Shown piece after piece: positions 27,157 to 36,085 of a DNA stretch of 64,000 nucleotides; position 1 is the first letter of the stretch; each line of letters opens with the position of its first letter. The notes beneath the pieces are model-generated. The model had not been told where the DNA came from and did no database searches. It worked only from the letters and a program-made list of their open reading frames with translations. The DNA is from Xanthomonas cucurbitae. Its GTDB lineage: Bacteria > Pseudomonadota > Gammaproteobacteria > Xanthomonadales > Xanthomonadaceae. Where the stretch lies: contig NZ_MDED01000002.1 in assembly GCF_002939885.1 (NCBI RefSeq), positions 183,169 through 247,168 on the forward strand, in the 5' to 3' direction. The translations under genes were made by a program, and so were the position numbers.

Positions 27157-28442
27157 GGCAGATCCTTGGCAAGGCGCACACCGGCAAACTGCCAGCGCGC
27201 GTCGGAGGGGAAAAAGTTGCGGTAACTGGCGCGCATGTGGCTGGCCGGCGTGGCACAACTGCCGCCGCGAAGCACCCATTGCGCGTTCATGAATTTGCCG
27301 TTGTATTCGCCCAGCGACCCCGGCCATGGCGCAAAGCCCGGATACGGCAGATACGCACTGCCCGTCCATTCCCAGACATCGCCGAACAACTGCTGCAGGC
27401 CGGTGTCCACAGCCTGCGCGCCGCGCGGATGCAAGGCATCGCTCTCGACGAAGTTGCCCTGCACCGGCACGCCTGTAGCAGCCAGTTCCCACTCGGCTTC
27501 GGTGGGCAGGCGTGCTCCGGCCCAGCGCGCGAAGGCATCGGCCTCGAACAGGCTCAGATGGCAGACCGGCGCATGCGGATCGCGCATGCGCCACCCGTCC
27601 AGGGTGAACTCGCGTCCCTGCGCATCCCAGTACAGCGGATGCTGCCAGCCCTGCGACTGCACCATCGCCCAGCCGTCGCTGAGCCAGGCGCCAGCGTTGC
27701 GGTAGCCGCCGTCGTCGATGAACTGCTGGAATTCGGCATTGCTGACCACACGGCTGGCCAGCGCATGCGTACCGACCAGCACCCGGTGACGTGGCGACTC
27801 GTTGTCGTAGGCGAAGCACTCGCTGTGCGGCCAGGCCGGCGCGCCGATCTGTGCAATCTGCTCCTCGCGCGCATGCCAGCGCACCGCGCTGCCGACGACC
27901 AGCGGCGCTGCAGGCGTATTGCGATAGGCAGGCTGCAGCGGGTTGCTCCACAGCGCGTGCTTGATATCGGTCAGCAGCAGCTCCTGATGTTGCTGCTCAT
28001 GCTGGATGCCCAGTTGCACGATGGTGCAAGTCTGCGCATCCAGCAGGCCGTCGCACAGGCGTTGCTGCATCTGCGTATCCACCGCCGCGCGATAGTCGCG
28101 CACCTGCTGCAACGACGGTCGCGACAACACGCCGCGGCGCGCGCGTGCATGCATCGGGCCCACGCTCTGGTAGTAGCTGTTGAACAGGAAATCCCAGGCC
28201 GGATCGAACACGCGGTAGCCCGGGTCGGCCTGCAGTACGAACCGTTCGAAAAACCAGGTGGTATGTGCCAGGTGCCATTTGCTGGGGCTGGCATCGGGCA
28301 TGCTCTGCACCATGGCATCTTCGGCGCTCAGCGGTGCGGCGAGGCGGTCGCTGAGCGCGCGGGTCTGCGCGTAGCATTCCAACAGGCGGCGCTGCTGGTG
28401 CTGGTGGTCGACCAGCAAGGGTGAGGGTGCAGGCATCGTCAT
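27153..28442 (-). CDS. egtB: Hercynine oxygenase EgtB
   Basis: A 429-residue non-haem iron sulfoxide synthase joining hercynine to a cysteine-type thiol with oxygen. The DinB-like N-terminal domain carries the metal ligands: a His in WHLAHTTWFFERF (57-60) and the HX3HXE motif HEQQHQE at 148-154. The C-terminal FGE-sulfatase domain (about 190-428) includes LPTEAEWELAA and GDVWEWTGS and ends VLRGGSCATP...YRNFFP. The start is the ATG at 28442; another ATG lies two codons in, and neither has a strong ribosome site. It is divergent from the egtE-like gene, 65 bp apart. Confidence 0.93.
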   Translation of the reverse strand: MTMPAPSPLLVDHQHQQRRLLECYAQTRALSDRLAAPLSAEDAMVQSMPDASPSKWHLAHTTWFFERFVLQADPGYRVFDPAWDFLFNSYYQSVGPMHARARRGVLSRPSLQQVRDYRAAVDTQMQQRLCDGLLDAQTCTIVQLGIQHEQQHQELLLTDIKHALWSNPLQPAYRNTPAAPLVVGSAVRWHAREEQIAQIGAPAWPHSECFAYDNESPRHRVLVGTHALASRVVSNAEFQQFIDDGGYRNAGAWLSDGWAMVQSQGWQHPLYWDAQGREFTLDGWRMRDPHAPVCHLSLFEADAFARWAGARLPTEAEWELAATGVPVQGNFVESDALHPRGAQAVDTGLQQLFGDVWEWTGSAYLPYPGFAPWPGSLGEYNGKFMNAQWVLRGGSCATPASHMRASYRNFFPSDARWQFAGVRLAKDLP

Positions 28443-28507
28443 ATGCTTGGGGAGCGCCCGTGAACGCGCCGTGTCGGTGCGATGGCGGTCAGCGGTAAGC
28501 TGTCGGC

Positions 28508-29695
28508 ATGTCATCGCCCTTGTTGTCCAGCCCGCTCCCCATCCCTCTGGATTGGGCACACCGCCAGCAGGCATTCGCGCTCCCCGATGAATTGGTCTAC
28601 CTGGACGCCGCTTCGCGCGGGCCGTTGTTGCGCGCGGTGCAGCAGGTAGCGCATCAGGCGGTGGATGCACTGGCCACGCCCTGGCGATTGCCCTTCGATG
28701 CGTGGCTGCAGCAGATCGAACAGCTGCGCACGCTTGCGGCCGGCCTGTTCGACCACGATGCCGACGCGGTGGCCTTGCTGCCATCGGCCGCACATGGCCT
28801 GGCCACGGCCGCACGCAACCTGCCACTGCAACGCGGCGACGCGGTGCTGGTACTGGAGGGGCAATTCCCGTCCAACCTGCTGATCTGGCAACGCCGCTGT
28901 GCGGAGGTGGGTGGGCGGATCGTGGCGGTACCGACCAGCACCGGCACCGTGTTGACCGATGCGGTATTGCAGGCGATTGCCCAAACTCCGGCGCTGCGTA
29001 TTGCCAGCCTGCCGCAGGCGTATTGGCTGGATGGACGACAACTGGATCTGGACCGCATCAGCGCCGCGCTGCAGGCTCGCGGCGCGGCGCTGGTGCTGGA
29101 CCTGAGCCAGAGCCTGGGCGTGTTGCCCAACGACCTGCCGCGCTGGAAGCCCGAGTTCGTGGTCAGTGTCGGCCACAAATGGTTGCTGGGGCCGATGGGC
29201 TTGGCTTGGCTGTGGGCGGCGCCGCACTGGCGCGCGCAGGGTGTACCGATCGAAGAACACTGGCTTGGCCGTGATGCCGGCAGCAGTTGGGAATTTCCGA
29301 GTGCGCAAGCGCCGCAGTATCGCGACGGCGCGCGCCGCTTCGATGCAGGGGGCGTTGCCGATCCGTTGCGCATTGCGATGGCGACGGTGGCGCTGCAGCA
29401 GGTCAGTGCATGGCAGCCGGTGCGCATCGGGCAGGCGCTGGGCGCGCTCACCGCGCAGTGGGATGCGGCCCTACAGGCCCGTGGGCTGGGCAGCTGGTGC
29501 CCGGCGGGGCACGCACCGCATCTGACGGCCCTGCAGCCGCCAGCATGGCAGTTGGAAACGGTGGCGAAGACCTTCGGCGAACTTGGAGCGATCTGCACGC
29601 GGCGGCATGGACGTCTCCGTATCGCACCGCATGTCGGTGTTGCCGAAGATGCATTGCTCAGCCTGGTTGCAGCGCTGCCAGATCAGCATCCGTAG
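28508..29695 (+). CDS. egtE: Class V aminotransferase-fold PLP enzyme, EgtE-like
   Basis: A 395-residue PLP enzyme of the cysteine desulfurase/class V fold. The PLP lysine is K224 in SVGHKWLLGPMG, and D198 in LVLDLSQS should bind the pyridine nitrogen. Divergent placement beside egtB and egtD suggests it is the C-S lyase that turns hercynyl-cysteine sulfoxide into ergothioneine; that assignment rests on context. The stop codon TAG is supplied by the GTAG of a REP element (29692-29759), and the last 185 bp plus the element are duplicated immediately downstream. Confidence 0.8.
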   Translation: MSSPLLSSPLPIPLDWAHRQQAFALPDELVYLDAASRGPLLRAVQQVAHQAVDALATPWRLPFDAWLQQIEQLRTLAAGLFDHDADAVALLPSAAHGLATAARNLPLQRGDAVLVLEGQFPSNLLIWQRRCAEVGGRIVAVPTSTGTVLTDAVLQAIAQTPALRIASLPQAYWLDGRQLDLDRISAALQARGAALVLDLSQSLGVLPNDLPRWKPEFVVSVGHKWLLGPMGLAWLWAAPHWRAQGVPIEEHWLGRDAGSSWEFPSAQAPQYRDGARRFDAGGVADPLRIAMATVALQQVSAWQPVRIGQALGALTAQWDAALQARGLGSWCPAGHAPHLTALQPPAWQLETVAKTFGELGAICTRRHGRLRIAPHVGVAEDALLSLVAALPDQHP

Positions 29696-29759
29696 AAGCG
29701 GACCCGGCCGCGACCGGCATTGCCGGGAAACGCCCGGTCGCGGCCGGGTCCGCTCCTAC
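29692..29759. repeat. GTAG REP palindrome, copy 1
   Basis: A 68-bp palindrome starting GTAGAAGCGGACCCGG and ending CCGGGTCCGCTCCTAC. Its first four bases include the egtE stop codon. It is a different subtype from the 9180-9652 array (GGACCCGG instead of GGCCCGGG). Confidence 0.85.
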
Positions 29760-29766
29760 GGGCTCT

Positions 29767-29954
29767 GGCATGCACCGCATCTGACGGCTCTGCAGCCGCC
29801 GGCACGCCAGTTGGATGCAGTGGCGAAGACCTTCGGCGAGCTTGAAGCGATCTGCACGCGACGGCATGGACGTCTCCGTATCGCACCGCATGTCGGTGTT
29901 GCCGAAGATGCATTGCTCAGCCTGGTCGCAGCGCTGCCAGATCAGCATCCGTAG
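29767..29954 (+). pseudogene. Duplicated egtE 3' fragment
   Basis: About 60 codons that repeat the C-terminus of the egtE-like protein (APHLTALQPPA to ALPDQHP) with roughly ten base differences. They end at the same GTAG-derived TAG. With no start or catalytic part, this is a non-functional remnant of the tandem duplication. Confidence 0.85.
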
Positions 29955-30018
29955 GAGCGGACCCGGCCGCGACCGGCATTGCCGGGAAACGCCCGGTCGC
30001 GGCCAGGTCCGCTCCTAC
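29951..30018. repeat. GTAG REP palindrome, copy 2
   Basis: A 68-bp copy of the palindrome at 29692-29759, differing at two visible positions (GTAGGAGCGG start; CGGCCAGG in the right arm). It ends 5 bp before the stop codon of the convergent permease fusion gene, so it may act as a bidirectional 3'-end barrier. Confidence 0.85.
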
Positions 30019-30022
30019 GGGT

Positions 30023-31495
30023 TCATGATGGTTGGCGGATGCGCAGCCCGCGCGGCGTGACCCAGCGCTCCAGTCCTCCGAACACGGCCTGTACCAGCAA
30101 CGCCAGCAGCGCGGCAGGCACCGCCCCTTCCAGGATCAGGCCGATATCGTCCAGGCGGATGCCGGTGAGGATGGGCTGGCCATAGCCGCCCGCGCCGATC
30201 AGCGCGCCCAGCGTGGCGGTACCGACGTTGATGACCGCTGCAGTCTGGATCCCGGCCACGATCGTGCGGCGTGCCAACGGCAACTCGATGCGCCACAGCC
30301 GCGTCCACGCCGGCAGGCCGATCGCCTCGGCGCTCTGGTGCAGCTCGCGCGGGATCGAGGTCAGCCCGGCATGCGTGTTGCGCACGATCGGCAGCAGGCT
30401 ATACAGCAACAGCGCCGCAATCGCCGGCTTGGCGCCGATACCGAACAGCGGAATCATGAAGACAAATACCGCCAGTGAGGGCAAGGTCTGCAGTACGCCG
30501 GTCAGCGACAGCACCAGCTGGCCCAGCCGTGGCCGTCGTGCCGCCAGCACGCCCAATGGCAGGGCAATCAGCAATGCCAACCCCAACGAGCTGCCCACCA
30601 GTGCCAGATGCTCGTGGGTGTAACGCCATAGCCGGCTAGTGCGCGAGGCGGTGTCCGAGACAGGCTTCACGCCCAGCCATTGCGCGGCCACCGCAGATTC
30701 GGGCTTGCGCTCCAGCTTCACCTGCGCATTGAGGTGCTGCATGGCCGCTTCGTCGATGCGTCCCTGCAGGCCTTGCAAGGTCTCCAGCATCTGCGGCGCA
30801 CGCTGTGCCAGATCCTTGCGGTACAGGAACACAGCCTGGTACTCGGGAAAATAATGGCGGTCGTCGCGCAGCACCTGCAGGGTGTAATACGCAATCTCCG
30901 CATCGGTGCTGTACAGATCGGTGACCTCGATCGCGCCGCTGTGCAGCGCGCGATAGGCCAGGTCGTGATCCAGGCCGGTGGCGGTTTGCGGCAGGGCATA
31001 GGCGGCGCGCACGCCCGGCCAGCCGTCGGCGCGCTGCATGAATTCGTTGCTGAGGCCGATCTTCAAGCCCGGGTGGCGCGCCAGTTCGGACAACGTGGTG
31101 ATGCCCAACGCCTGCGCGCGCTCGCGCCGCATGCCGAACGCATAGGTGTTCTGAAAGCCGAGCGACTGCGTCATCGCCAACCCGCGCGCGTCCAGTTCGG
31201 CGCGCAACTCGGCGTGGCTGGCCTTGGGGAGTTGCAGCAGTTCCTGTGCCAGGGTGCCGGTGTATTCAGCATAGGCATCGATCTGCCCGGTTTCCAGCGC
31301 GCGCCACAGGATGCGCGTGCCGCCGAGCTGGGCGCGATGTTGCACATCCACCCCATCGCGCTTGCCGGCGGCAGTGGCGATTTCGCCCAGGATCACCGCT
31401 TCGGTGAAGTTCTTCGAGCCCACGTTGACTTGCGCGGCGTGTGCGCCCAGGCTGCACAGCAACAGCAGCACCGCCACCACCGCACGCGCGATCAT
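30023..31495 (-). CDS. ABC transporter substrate-binding/permease fusion (betaine/ergothioneine type)
   Basis: A 490-residue fusion. Residues 1-20 are a signal peptide. Residues about 21-275 are an OpuAC/ProX-like binding domain (VNVGSKNFTEAVILGEI, AYAEYTGTLAQEL, DLYSTDAEIAYY). Residues about 290-485 are a permease with a typical EAA loop (SAEAIGLPAWTRLWRIELPLA). Family annotation would be glycine betaine/choline uptake. Its position beside egtE, egtB and egtD makes ergothioneine or hercynine, both betaines, attractive substrates; EgtU of other bacteria is also a permease/binding-domain fusion, but with the domains in the opposite order. The ATPase gene overlaps by ATGA. Confidence 0.82.
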   Translation of the reverse strand: MIARAVVAVLLLLCSLGAHAAQVNVGSKNFTEAVILGEIATAAGKRDGVDVQHRAQLGGTRILWRALETGQIDAYAEYTGTLAQELLQLPKASHAELRAELDARGLAMTQSLGFQNTYAFGMRRERAQALGITTLSELARHPGLKIGLSNEFMQRADGWPGVRAAYALPQTATGLDHDLAYRALHSGAIEVTDLYSTDAEIAYYTLQVLRDDRHYFPEYQAVFLYRKDLAQRAPQMLETLQGLQGRIDEAAMQHLNAQVKLERKPESAVAAQWLGVKPVSDTASRTSRLWRYTHEHLALVGSSLGLALLIALPLGVLAARRPRLGQLVLSLTGVLQTLPSLAVFVFMIPLFGIGAKPAIAALLLYSLLPIVRNTHAGLTSIPRELHQSAEAIGLPAWTRLWRIELPLARRTIVAGIQTAAVINVGTATLGALIGAGGYGQPILTGIRLDDIGLILEGAVPAALLALLVQAVFGGLERWVTPRGLRIRQPS

Positions 31496-32229
31496 GCGGC
31501 GTCGCCGATGCTGCGCTGCGCACTGAGAAACCGCTGCACGAACGGGTCGGCCGGGTGCTCAAGCAGCGCGCGCGCACTGCCCTGCTGCACCACGCGGCCG
31601 GCGCGCATCAGCACCAGGGTGTCGGCCAGATACGCCGCCTCGGCGACATCGTGGGTGACCAGCACCACGGTCTTGCCGAGCTGGGCAAACAGCGCGCGCA
31701 TCTGTGCCTGCAGGTCGTAGCGCACGATGGGGTCGAGCGCGCCCAGCGGTTCGTCCAGCAACAGCGCCGGTGGGTCGAGCATCAACGCGCGGATCAGGCC
31801 AACGCGCTGGCGCTGCCCACCCGACAGCTGGGCCGGATAGCGCGCCAGCAACTCCGGCGACAGCTGGCACAGCGCGCACAACGTCTCCACGCGTGCGTCG
31901 ATGCGCGCGCGCGTCCAGCCCAGCGTCTGCGCCAGCAACACCACATTGCTGCGCGCATCCAGGTGCGGAAACAGACCGCCTTCCTGGATCACGTAGCCGA
32001 TGCGCTGACGCTGCGCCTGCAGCTGCTCGCGTTGCAGTGGCGTGCCATCGAAGGCAACCGTGCCGCTGTCGGGCCATTCCAGCCCAACCAGCAGGCGCAA
32101 CACGCTGGACTTGCCGGCGCCACTGGGCCCGATCACCGCCGTGGTGACGCCCCTGGCAAACGCCAGGCTGACGTTGTCGAGCGCAAGGGACTGGCCGTAG
32201 CGCCGGCTGACCTGATCGAGTGTGAACAT
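31492..32229 (-). CDS. ABC transporter ATPase (betaine/ergothioneine type)
   Basis: A 245-residue ATPase with Walker A GPSGAGKSS, Q-loop YVIQEGGLFPH, signature LSGGQRQRV, Walker B LLLDEPLGALD and switch His in VLVTHD. It lacks the C-terminal CBS pair of OpuCA/ProV-type ATPases. Its stop overlaps the start of the fused binding protein/permease, so the two genes encode a complete minimal importer. The upstream region to the EF-hand gene is 48 bp, so it may be transcribed from a promoter at or before 32278. Confidence 0.9.
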   Translation of the reverse strand: MFTLDQVSRRYGQSLALDNVSLAFARGVTTAVIGPSGAGKSSVLRLLVGLEWPDSGTVAFDGTPLQREQLQAQRQRIGYVIQEGGLFPHLDARSNVVLLAQTLGWTRARIDARVETLCALCQLSPELLARYPAQLSGGQRQRVGLIRALMLDPPALLLDEPLGALDPIVRYDLQAQMRALFAQLGKTVVLVTHDVAEAAYLADTLVLMRAGRVVQQGSARALLEHPADPFVQRFLSAQRSIGDAA

Positions 32230-32277
32230 GCGCTCGAGCGTGCCGAAGACGACGTCAGCCGAGCGCGAAGGCGCGCA

Positions 32278-32646
32278 TCAGCGCGGCGGCGCCAGCAGTT
32301 CGCGTGCACTCAGGTAGCCGTCGCCGTTGGCATCCTGCCGCGCGAAGCGTTCGATCAAGGTGGCGCGATGCGCGGCGCGGGTGATCGGCTTGCCGCGCCG
32401 GCCAGGCAACTCCTCGCCCTGCAGCACGCCATCGTGATCGGTATCACGCTGATCGAAGGCGTAGCTCATCCAGGCCAGATATTCGTCGCGGCTGACCCGG
32501 CCATCGCCATCGGTGTCCATGCGCTTGAGATACTCCTGGCTGTCCTGCACCTGGGCATGCGCACTGCCGGCAGCGGCGCACACAAGCCACATCGCCAGCA
32601 GCAGGCGTCCGCTCGATTTGCTCGGCGTGCCACTGCGCTTACGCAC
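32278..32646 (-). CDS. Secreted EF-hand protein
   Basis: A protein of about 122 residues with a signal peptide (LLLAMWLVCAAAGSAHA) and three EF-hand loops: DTDGDGRVSRDE, DTDHDGVLQGEE and DANGDGYLSARE. Each has acidic residues at loop positions 1, 3, 5 and 12, so calcium binding in the periplasm is likely. Two adjacent GTG codons (32649 and 32646) can start it; both overlap the end of the desaturase gene, so translation is coupled. The partner is unknown. Confidence 0.8.
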   Translation of the reverse strand: MRKRSGTPSKSSGRLLLAMWLVCAAAGSAHAQVQDSQEYLKRMDTDGDGRVSRDEYLAWMSYAFDQRDTDHDGVLQGEELPGRRGKPITRAAHRATLIERFARQDANGDGYLSARELLAPPR

Positions 32647-33844
32647 CACTCAGCGCATACCCCTTGAGCCGTGCCGCATAGGCCTGCAGCGCGGCATTGC
32701 CGCTGGCTTCGGCTTCATGGCACCACTGCTGCAATTGCTTGAGCCGTTCGGAGGCGTCGTGACTGCGCGCTTCCAGCACGGCGGTCAGACGCGCGCGATA
32801 CTCCACCAACGTGCGCATGCGTGGGCGCTGCGCCACCCAGGCCTGCAGCTGCGCGCGTGCATCCGGCTGCAGCCAGCGGCCATCGTCGACCAGACCCTTG
32901 CGCAGGCGGCGCGGCAACAATTCGCGCAGCTTGGCGCCGGTGGCAGCGGCTTCCTCGCGCAGTGCCGGCTTGAGCACGTTGCGCTGATAGTCGGTCATGG
33001 CCTGGAAGCGATGCGACAACAAGGCCTTGAGCGTGTCGGCATCGGGCACGGCGATGTTGGGGCGGATATCCAGCGACGGCGCCACCCGCAGCACCTTGGC
33101 AAGGCCCAGCGCCTGCAGGCCGACAATGGCGATCCAGCCGATATCCAGCTCCCAGCGCCGCATCGAGAAGCGTGCCGAACTGGGGAAGGCATGGTGGTTG
33201 TTGTGCAGTTCTTCGCCGCCGATCCACAGCGCCCACGGCGTGAGGTTGGTAGAGGTGTCGGCCGATTCGAAATTGCGATAACCCCACCAGTGGCCCAGCC
33301 CGTTGACCAGGCCGGCGGCCCAGAACGGGATCCACGCCATCTGGATCGCCCACAGCGCGATGCCGGGCAAGCCGAACAGCACTGTGTTGATGACTGCGAG
33401 CGCGATCGGACCGGCATTGGCGTGCGGCGTATACAGATGCCGTTCGATCCAGTCCGACGGCGCGCCCTTGCCGTATTGCTCGATGTCCGCGCGCTCGGCA
33501 CGCGCCTGCCGATACAGCTCCACGCCGCGCCAGAACACCTGGCCGATGCCCTTGGTCTGCGGGCTGTGCGGGTCTTCGTCGGTTTCCACCTTGGCGTGGT
33601 GCTTGCGATGGATCGCCACCCACTCGCGAGTAATCATCGAGGTGGTGAGCCAGGTCCAGAACCGGAAGAAGTGCGCCAGCACCGGGTGGAAATCCACCCC
33701 GCGGTGCGCCTGGCTGCGATGCAGGTACAGGGTTACCGCAAAGATGGTGAGCTGGGTGACCACCAGCAGCACGGCCAGCATGCCCCAGGCACCCAGGCCG
33801 GCCACGCCGGAGGTGAGGAAGTCGATGATCGGGTCGGGCAGCAT
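32639..33844 (-). CDS. Acyl-CoA / fatty acid desaturase
   Basis: A 401-residue integral-membrane di-iron desaturase that would introduce a double bond into acyl chains. The three histidine boxes are HRSQAHRG (42-49), HRKHH (79-83) and HNNHHAFP (about 217). Two hydrophobic pairs flank them. The C-terminal 130 residues are helical and charged, longer than in short bacterial desaturases. The ATG at 33844 was chosen; a GTG at 33856 is a possible earlier start. It overlaps the EF-hand gene by 8 bases and is divergent from an ABC ATPase gene. Confidence 0.85.
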   Translation of the reverse strand: MLPDPIIDFLTSGVAGLGAWGMLAVLLVVTQLTIFAVTLYLHRSQAHRGVDFHPVLAHFFRFWTWLTTSMITREWVAIHRKHHAKVETDEDPHSPQTKGIGQVFWRGVELYRQARAERADIEQYGKGAPSDWIERHLYTPHANAGPIALAVINTVLFGLPGIALWAIQMAWIPFWAAGLVNGLGHWWGYRNFESADTSTNLTPWALWIGGEELHNNHHAFPSSARFSMRRWELDIGWIAIVGLQALGLAKVLRVAPSLDIRPNIAVPDADTLKALLSHRFQAMTDYQRNVLKPALREEAAATGAKLRELLPRRLRKGLVDDGRWLQPDARAQLQAWVAQRPRMRTLVEYRARLTAVLEARSHDASERLKQLQQWCHEAEASGNAALQAYAARLKGYALSGA

Positions 33845-33976
33845 CGGCAGTTCCACTGCGGCATCTCGTTGGTTGGTACAGACATGATGGGGGCGATCGC
33901 GGCAAACTTCACCCTTCGCTTGCGTAGGGTGTTCCCGCATTCCTAACGCGGTTCACACCTCTCCCGCCACTGCCCG

Positions 33977-34825
33977 ATGTTGCGTATGACTGCTGGTGTT
34001 TCTTCCTCTGCTGCTACCGATACGAGCGCCCCCGCGTTGATCGAACTCGACCAGGCAAGCGTGATGCGCGGCCAGGTTCGCGTGCTGCATAGCGTGTCCT
34101 TGCGCATCGCGCTGGGGCAGCACACCGCCCTGCTTGGACCCAACGGCTGTGGCAAGTCGTCCTTCATCAAGCTCATCACCCGCGAGCTGTATCCGCTAGC
34201 GCGCGGGGACGGCCAGGCGGCGGTGAAGGTACTGGGGCAGACGCGCTGGCAGGTGGACCGGTTGCGCGCGCAGCTGGGCATCGTCACAGGCGATCTGAGC
34301 GTCAACCTGGCCGAGATGCCGGGGCTGGATGTGGAAAGCGCGGTGCTGTCCGGCTTCTTCGCCAGCTACGTGGTGCCGCCGCACCGCGAGATCAGCGACG
34401 ACATGCGTGCCCGTGCACGCGAAGCGCTGACCCTGGCGCGCGCCTTGCCGCTGCTGAACCGCCCGTTCGCCGAATTGTCGGCCGGCGAAACGCGCCGCGT
34501 GCTGATCGCCCGCGCGTTGGTCAACCGCCCGCAGGCGCTGTTGCTGGACGAGCCCTCCACCGGCCTGGATCTGGTCGCGCGTCAGCACCTGCTCGACACC
34601 ATGCGCCACCTTGCCCAGCAAGGCATCACACTGGTGCTGGTGACCCACCACATCGAAGAGATCGTGCCGGAGATCGCGCGGGTGGTCCTGCTGCGCGCCG
34701 GCAAGGTGGTGGCCGATGGCAGCCGCGAGGCGGTGCTGACCGATGCCAGCCTGTCGGCGGTGTTCGATGGCCCGGTGCGGGTGCAGCGCGATGGCGAGCG
34801 TTACTGGGCCACGGTCGGCACGTAG
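33977..34825 (+). CDS. Stand-alone ABC ATPase (ModF-like)
   Basis: A 282-residue ATPase with Walker A LLGPNGCGKSS, signature LSAGETRRVLIARAL, Walker B LLLDEPSTGLDL and switch His VLVTHH. The segment LGIVTGDLSVNL is typical of YlmA/ModF-type ATPases of unknown partner. No permease gene is adjacent, so it may serve a remote transporter or a non-transport role. The start could be the ATG at 33977 or 33986. Confidence 0.82.
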   Translation: MLRMTAGVSSSAATDTSAPALIELDQASVMRGQVRVLHSVSLRIALGQHTALLGPNGCGKSSFIKLITRELYPLARGDGQAAVKVLGQTRWQVDRLRAQLGIVTGDLSVNLAEMPGLDVESAVLSGFFASYVVPPHREISDDMRARAREALTLARALPLLNRPFAELSAGETRRVLIARALVNRPQALLLDEPSTGLDLVARQHLLDTMRHLAQQGITLVLVTHHIEEIVPEIARVVLLRAGKVVADGSREAVLTDASLSAVFDGPVRVQRDGERYWATVGT

Positions 34826-34908
34826 GCGCCGTCGCCGACGGCGGCACGCACGTCGGCGCACTGCACCACATGCAGCCCACGGCGGCCAGCGAAACCTGTC
34901 CGCTGCGG

Positions 34909-34936
34909 GAGCGCATGACCTTGAGCGCATGACCTT
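34909..34936. repeat. 14-bp perfect tandem duplication
   Basis: GAGCGCATGACCTT occurs twice in direct succession in the 177-bp gap between the ABC ATPase gene and the GYF gene, about 65 bp upstream of the latter. It may be simple replication slippage or duplicate a regulatory half-site. Confidence 0.7.
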
Positions 34937-35002
34937 GGACAGGGGACGCAGTGGCCGCTGCCAAGGCTAGACTCCGCACACACATAGACAGGAGTCATCC
35001 CG

Positions 35003-36013
35003 ATGGCCCAGTGGTATTTCCATGTTCCCGGACAGGCCGACCGCATCGGTCCGCTCGATGATGCCAGCGCACGCGCGCATGCCCAGCGCCAACCCGATGC
35101 GCTGGCCTGGCGCGACGGACTCGATGGCTGGACCCCGGCCCGGCAATTGGCCGAGTTGCAGAGCAGCGGCAGCGCCCCGCCACCGCTGACCGGCGCGACC
35201 GGCACTGCCGACGCCATCGATTACCGCATCGTTGGCAACGACATGCAGTTCGTCGAAGTGGAGCTGGACCCCGGCGAAAGCGCGATCGCCGAGGCCGGCG
35301 CGCTGATGTACAAGGATGCGGCCGTGCAGATGGACACCGTATTCGGCGACGGCTCGCATGCCGGCCAGAGCGGTGGCAGCGGCTTGATGGGCAAACTGCT
35401 CTCCGCCGGCAAGCGCGTGGTCACCGGCGAGAGTCTGTTCACCACCGTGTTCACCCATGCCGGCAGCGGCAAGGCCAAGGTGGCGTTCGCCGCGCCCTAC
35501 CCCGGTACGGTGCTGGCGCTGCGCCTGTCCGAGCACGGCGGGCGGCTGATCTGCCAGAAGGACAGCTTTCTGGCCGGCGCGCGCGGGGTGTCGCTGGGCA
35601 TCGCCTTCCAGAAGAAGATCCTCACCGGCCTGTTCGGTGGCGAGGGCTTCATCATGCAGAAGCTCGAAGGCGACGGCTGGGTGTTCGTGCACGCCGGTGG
35701 CACCGTGGTGGAGCGCACGCTGGGCCCGGGCGAGCGCATCGACGTGGATACCGGCTGCGTGGTCGCCTATCACGCCGGGGTGGACATGGACGTGCGCCGC
35801 GTGGCCGGCCTGAAAAGCATGTTCTTCGGTGGCGAAGGCGTGTTCCTGGCGACCCTCACCGGCCCCGGCAAGGTGTGGCTGCAATCGCTGCCGTTCTCGC
35901 GCATGGCCGGGCGCATGCTGCAGGCCGCGCCGCAGGGCGGCGGACAGCAGCGCGGCGAAGGCTCGGTGCTGGGGGGTCTGGGGCGGCTGCTGGATGGTGA
36001 TAACCGGTTTTGA
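35003..36013 (+). CDS. GYF-domain plus AIM24/TIGR00266 protein
   Basis: A 336-residue two-domain protein. Residues 1-55 are a GYF_2 domain (WYFHVPGQADRIGPLDDASA, then LAWRDGLDGWTPARQL), a peptide-binding module. Residues about 72-310 are the AIM24/TIGR00266 beta-sandwich (EAGALMYKDAAVQMDT, FGGEGFIMQKLEGDGWVFVHAGG). The start has a good AGGAG. No signal peptide is present. Function is unknown; relatives include phage-shock-like and tellurium-linked proteins. It is monocistronic. Confidence 0.82.
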   Translation: MAQWYFHVPGQADRIGPLDDASARAHAQRQPDALAWRDGLDGWTPARQLAELQSSGSAPPPLTGATGTADAIDYRIVGNDMQFVEVELDPGESAIAEAGALMYKDAAVQMDTVFGDGSHAGQSGGSGLMGKLLSAGKRVVTGESLFTTVFTHAGSGKAKVAFAAPYPGTVLALRLSEHGGRLICQKDSFLAGARGVSLGIAFQKKILTGLFGGEGFIMQKLEGDGWVFVHAGGTVVERTLGPGERIDVDTGCVVAYHAGVDMDVRRVAGLKSMFFGGEGVFLATLTGPGKVWLQSLPFSRMAGRMLQAAPQGGGQQRGEGSVLGGLGRLLDGDNRF

Positions 36014-36085
36014 GGCTTGGGTGGCGGCGCCGTTCGGCGCGGTCCTGGGGGTGGGTCGGTTGTCTTTTGGCCAAGGAGAACGGCC

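Larger units (their letters stand above)
29508..30025. repeat. 259-bp tandem duplication of egtE 3' end plus REP
   Basis: Unit 1 (29508-29766) holds the last codons of the egtE-like gene and its REP palindrome. Unit 2 (29767 to about 30025) repeats both at an exact 259-bp offset with scattered substitutions. The copies are adjacent with no foreign sequence between them. The second unit has no start codon context. Confidence 0.88.
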
